Source: Bacillota bacterium
GTDB taxonomy: Bacteria; Bacillota_I; Bacilli_A; Acholeplasmatales; Acholeplasmataceae
NCBI GenBank assembly: GCA_023431045.1
Contig: JAEYXZ010000055.1
Span: 1-6,434 of the forward strand
DNA: 6,434 bases
Direction of reading: 5' to 3'
Position 1 is the first letter of the stretch; each line of letters begins with the position of its first letter. Shown in pieces: positions 5,666 through 6,434 of the stretch. Under the pieces are notes generated by a model that made no database searches, was not told the origin of the DNA, and was given only the letters and a program-made list of their open reading frames with translations. The translations under genes were made by a program, and so were the position numbers.

Positions 5666-5878
5666 CTACTCTTCAAATAATTGATATGTATCTAAATCTA
5701 TATCTTTTAAATCAAGGTGGGTCTTACCATCAATGATTCGAAACTGTTTACCATTCTTGTGTCGAATGACATCACCGATTTGAAGTCCTGATTTGACTTC
5801 CATATAAAAATACTTTTGTTCCCATCCAAACGGATAACTTTCGACAGTAATTGTCATATATTTGATTGGTTTATCCAT
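5666..5878 (-). CDS. Small protein of unknown function (70 residues)
   Basis: I do not recognise this protein. It is 70 residues, acidic at the C-terminus (KDIDLDTYQLFEE), with no signal peptide, membrane helix or cysteine. Alternating hydrophobic stretches (YMTITVESY, YFYMEVKSG, GDVIRHKNGKQFRIIDGK) suggest a small beta-strand-rich fold; the segment at about 31-52 (GLQIGDVIRHKNGKQFRIIDGK) reads like a small beta-barrel turn. That it is a real gene is supported by AAGGGGAT with a 7-nt gap to the ATG (5876-5878), a possible -10 box upstream and a strong terminator directly after the stop. It forms a single-gene unit upstream of the dioxygenase operon and is probably unrelated to it. Confidence 0.7.
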   Translation of the reverse strand: MDKPIKYMTITVESYPFGWEQKYFYMEVKSGLQIGDVIRHKNGKQFRIIDGKTHLDLKDIDLDTYQLFEE

Positions 5879-5910
5879 CTATAATCCCCTTATTCAATCG
5901 TATTATTGAC

Positions 5911-5916
5911 ATTATA
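5911..5916 (-). promoter_or_regulatory. Candidate -10 box for the 70-residue protein gene
   Basis: The minus strand has a perfect TATAAT 32 bp before the ATG, but no convincing -35 box at 16-18 nt; TTACAT is about 20 nt upstream. Position fits, support is weak. Confidence 0.35.
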
Positions 5917-5972
5917 AACCAATATAGATAAGAGTTATGTAAGGACGCTTAATCAGTAGAAATAAAAGTTCT

Positions 5973-6107
5973 TTAACGATTTAAAACATTATCAAGAAAT
6001 TGAATAGTTCTTGGGTGTTTCGGTCTATTAAAGATTTCTTCACTGCTGCCTTCTTCAATGATTTCACCATGATTTGAATTGATAAATCTGTCAATATCGT
6101 TTTGAAA
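5973..6107 (-). pseudogene. 3' remnant of a polar amino-acid ABC transporter ATPase gene (GlnQ-like)
   Basis: About 45 C-terminal codons remain, ending in TAA at 5973-5975. The conserved tail HGEIIEEGSSEEIF, then NRPKHPRTIQFLDNVL, is the typical end of GlnQ/ArtM-type ATPases, which normally read like DHGxIxEEGxPEEIF followed by NPxxxRTKxFL. The upstream residues (DRFINSN) still align with the family's SDRVIFMD without gaps. Beyond about 6105 the homology stops: the Walker A, signature and Walker B motifs and the start are missing, and the DNA instead codes for another gene on the opposite strand. The frame stays open by chance to about 6152. It cannot give a working ATPase. No permease or binding-protein gene of such a transporter lies next to it. 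Confidence 0.72.
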
Positions 6108-6434
6108 ATGTATTAAAAAGACGATTGTTGAATCTGATGATGAAAGACATATTCAAAAATTGACTAAAAACAGTGAAGATGAATATAAATACAAATATCG
6201 AAAGTACAATGAACAGATACAGGACAATGAATTCATTATTAAGAAACTTGAAACAAACATATTAAATGTTTATGATACTAAAGTGAGATTTGATATTATC
6301 AATGATGAGCTAAAAAAACTAACCGAACCATTGCATGAAATCGATGAAGACTTGCTGCACTCATTCATATATAAAATGATATCTGTTAATCCAGAACTTG
6401 TTATCTTCTGCGTAGCTGGAACAAAGAATTATGA
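6106..6434 (+). pseudogene. 5'-truncated large serine recombinase gene, C-terminal part (continues beyond window)
   Basis: The plus strand is open from 6106 to the right edge after a TGA at 6103-6105, about 109 codons. There is no ATG/GTG/TTG start with a ribosome site near the beginning. The product has a long charged helical stretch (about residues 8-75: KLTKNSEDEYKYKYRKYNEQ, later IIKKLETNI and FDIINDELKKLTEPL) followed by IDEDLLHSFIYKMISVNP and a strand LVIFCVAGTKNY. A coiled coil followed by an E/D-LxxxxIxKxI pattern and a beta strand is characteristic of the end of large serine recombinases (site-specific integrases of phages and conjugative elements). The catalytic resolvase domain and the zinc domain are absent, so it is a relic. 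It could be another coiled-coil protein, but the pattern favours a recombinase. Confidence 0.58.

Noticed and set aside
5906..5934. A perfect plus-strand TTGACA (5906-5911) that could be the -35 of a promoter towards the recombinase remnant
   Set aside because: At 17 nt the -10 position reads TAAGAG (3 of 6), and no plus-strand start codon with a ribosome site follows before the remnant.
6108..6152. Continuation of the ABC ATPase frame upstream of 6107 (residues reading TIVFLIHF, resembling the family's TMVIVTHE strand)
   Set aside because: The alignment then needs a four-residue gap before a stretch that aligns perfectly, and the same bases encode the recombinase tail in the plus frame, so the resemblance looks accidental.

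Overview
The window is AT-rich, gene-dense DNA from a low-GC Gram-positive-type bacterium (Bacillota or an Acholeplasma-like mollicute; the exact taxon cannot be fixed from here). The signs are purine-rich Shine-Dalgarno sites (AAGGAG, AGGAG, GAGG) before nearly every gene, good sigma-A type promoters, Rho-independent terminators with T-runs, and homologues of Bacillus genes (mhqO, mhqD, ynzC). TGA serves as a stop codon and tryptophan is TGG, so the code is the standard bacterial one, not the Mycoplasma/Spiroplasma one. Every intact gene lies on the minus strand, so the window reads from right to left.

Layout from right to left. (1) 5973-6434 is a scar: the 3' end of an amino-acid ABC transporter ATPase gene (minus strand) abuts, head to head, the 3' part of what looks like a large serine recombinase gene (plus strand). 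Both have lost their 5' ends. (2) 5666-5878 is a 70-residue protein of unknown function with its own ribosome site and a strong terminator. (3) 2765-5533 is a tightly overlapping three-gene operon: a VOC-fold ring-cleaving dioxygenase with a fused C-terminal DUF896 (YnzC-like) domain, a second VOC dioxygenase (MhqO-like), and an alpha/beta-hydrolase (MhqD-like). It has a promoter whose -10/-35 region is covered by a perfect 18-bp palindrome resembling the MhqR operator, and it ends in a clear terminator. It looks like a condensed version of the quinone/catechol-stress regulon of Bacillus (mhqNOD, mhqED, mhqA), but the regulator gene is not in the window. (4) 1262-2662 is a two-gene unit: a protein with two membrane helices and an APH-type small-molecule kinase. 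(5) 1-1129 is a two-gene unit: a low-molecular-weight-phosphatase-type arsenate reductase (arsC-like) followed by a ChrA-family chromate/oxyanion transporter that runs off the left edge. Its promoter is a near-consensus extended -10 promoter whose -35 box lies inside a perfect inverted repeat, so regulation by a repressor encoded elsewhere is likely.

The common thread is defence against small toxic compounds: oxyanions (units 1-1129) and electrophilic aromatics (units 2765-5533). The most unusual items are the VOC-DUF896 fusion, the MhqR-like operator without a local regulator, the arsC-chrA pairing, and the head-to-head scar of two decapitated genes at the right end. There is no CRISPR array, tRNA, rRNA or intact mobile element.
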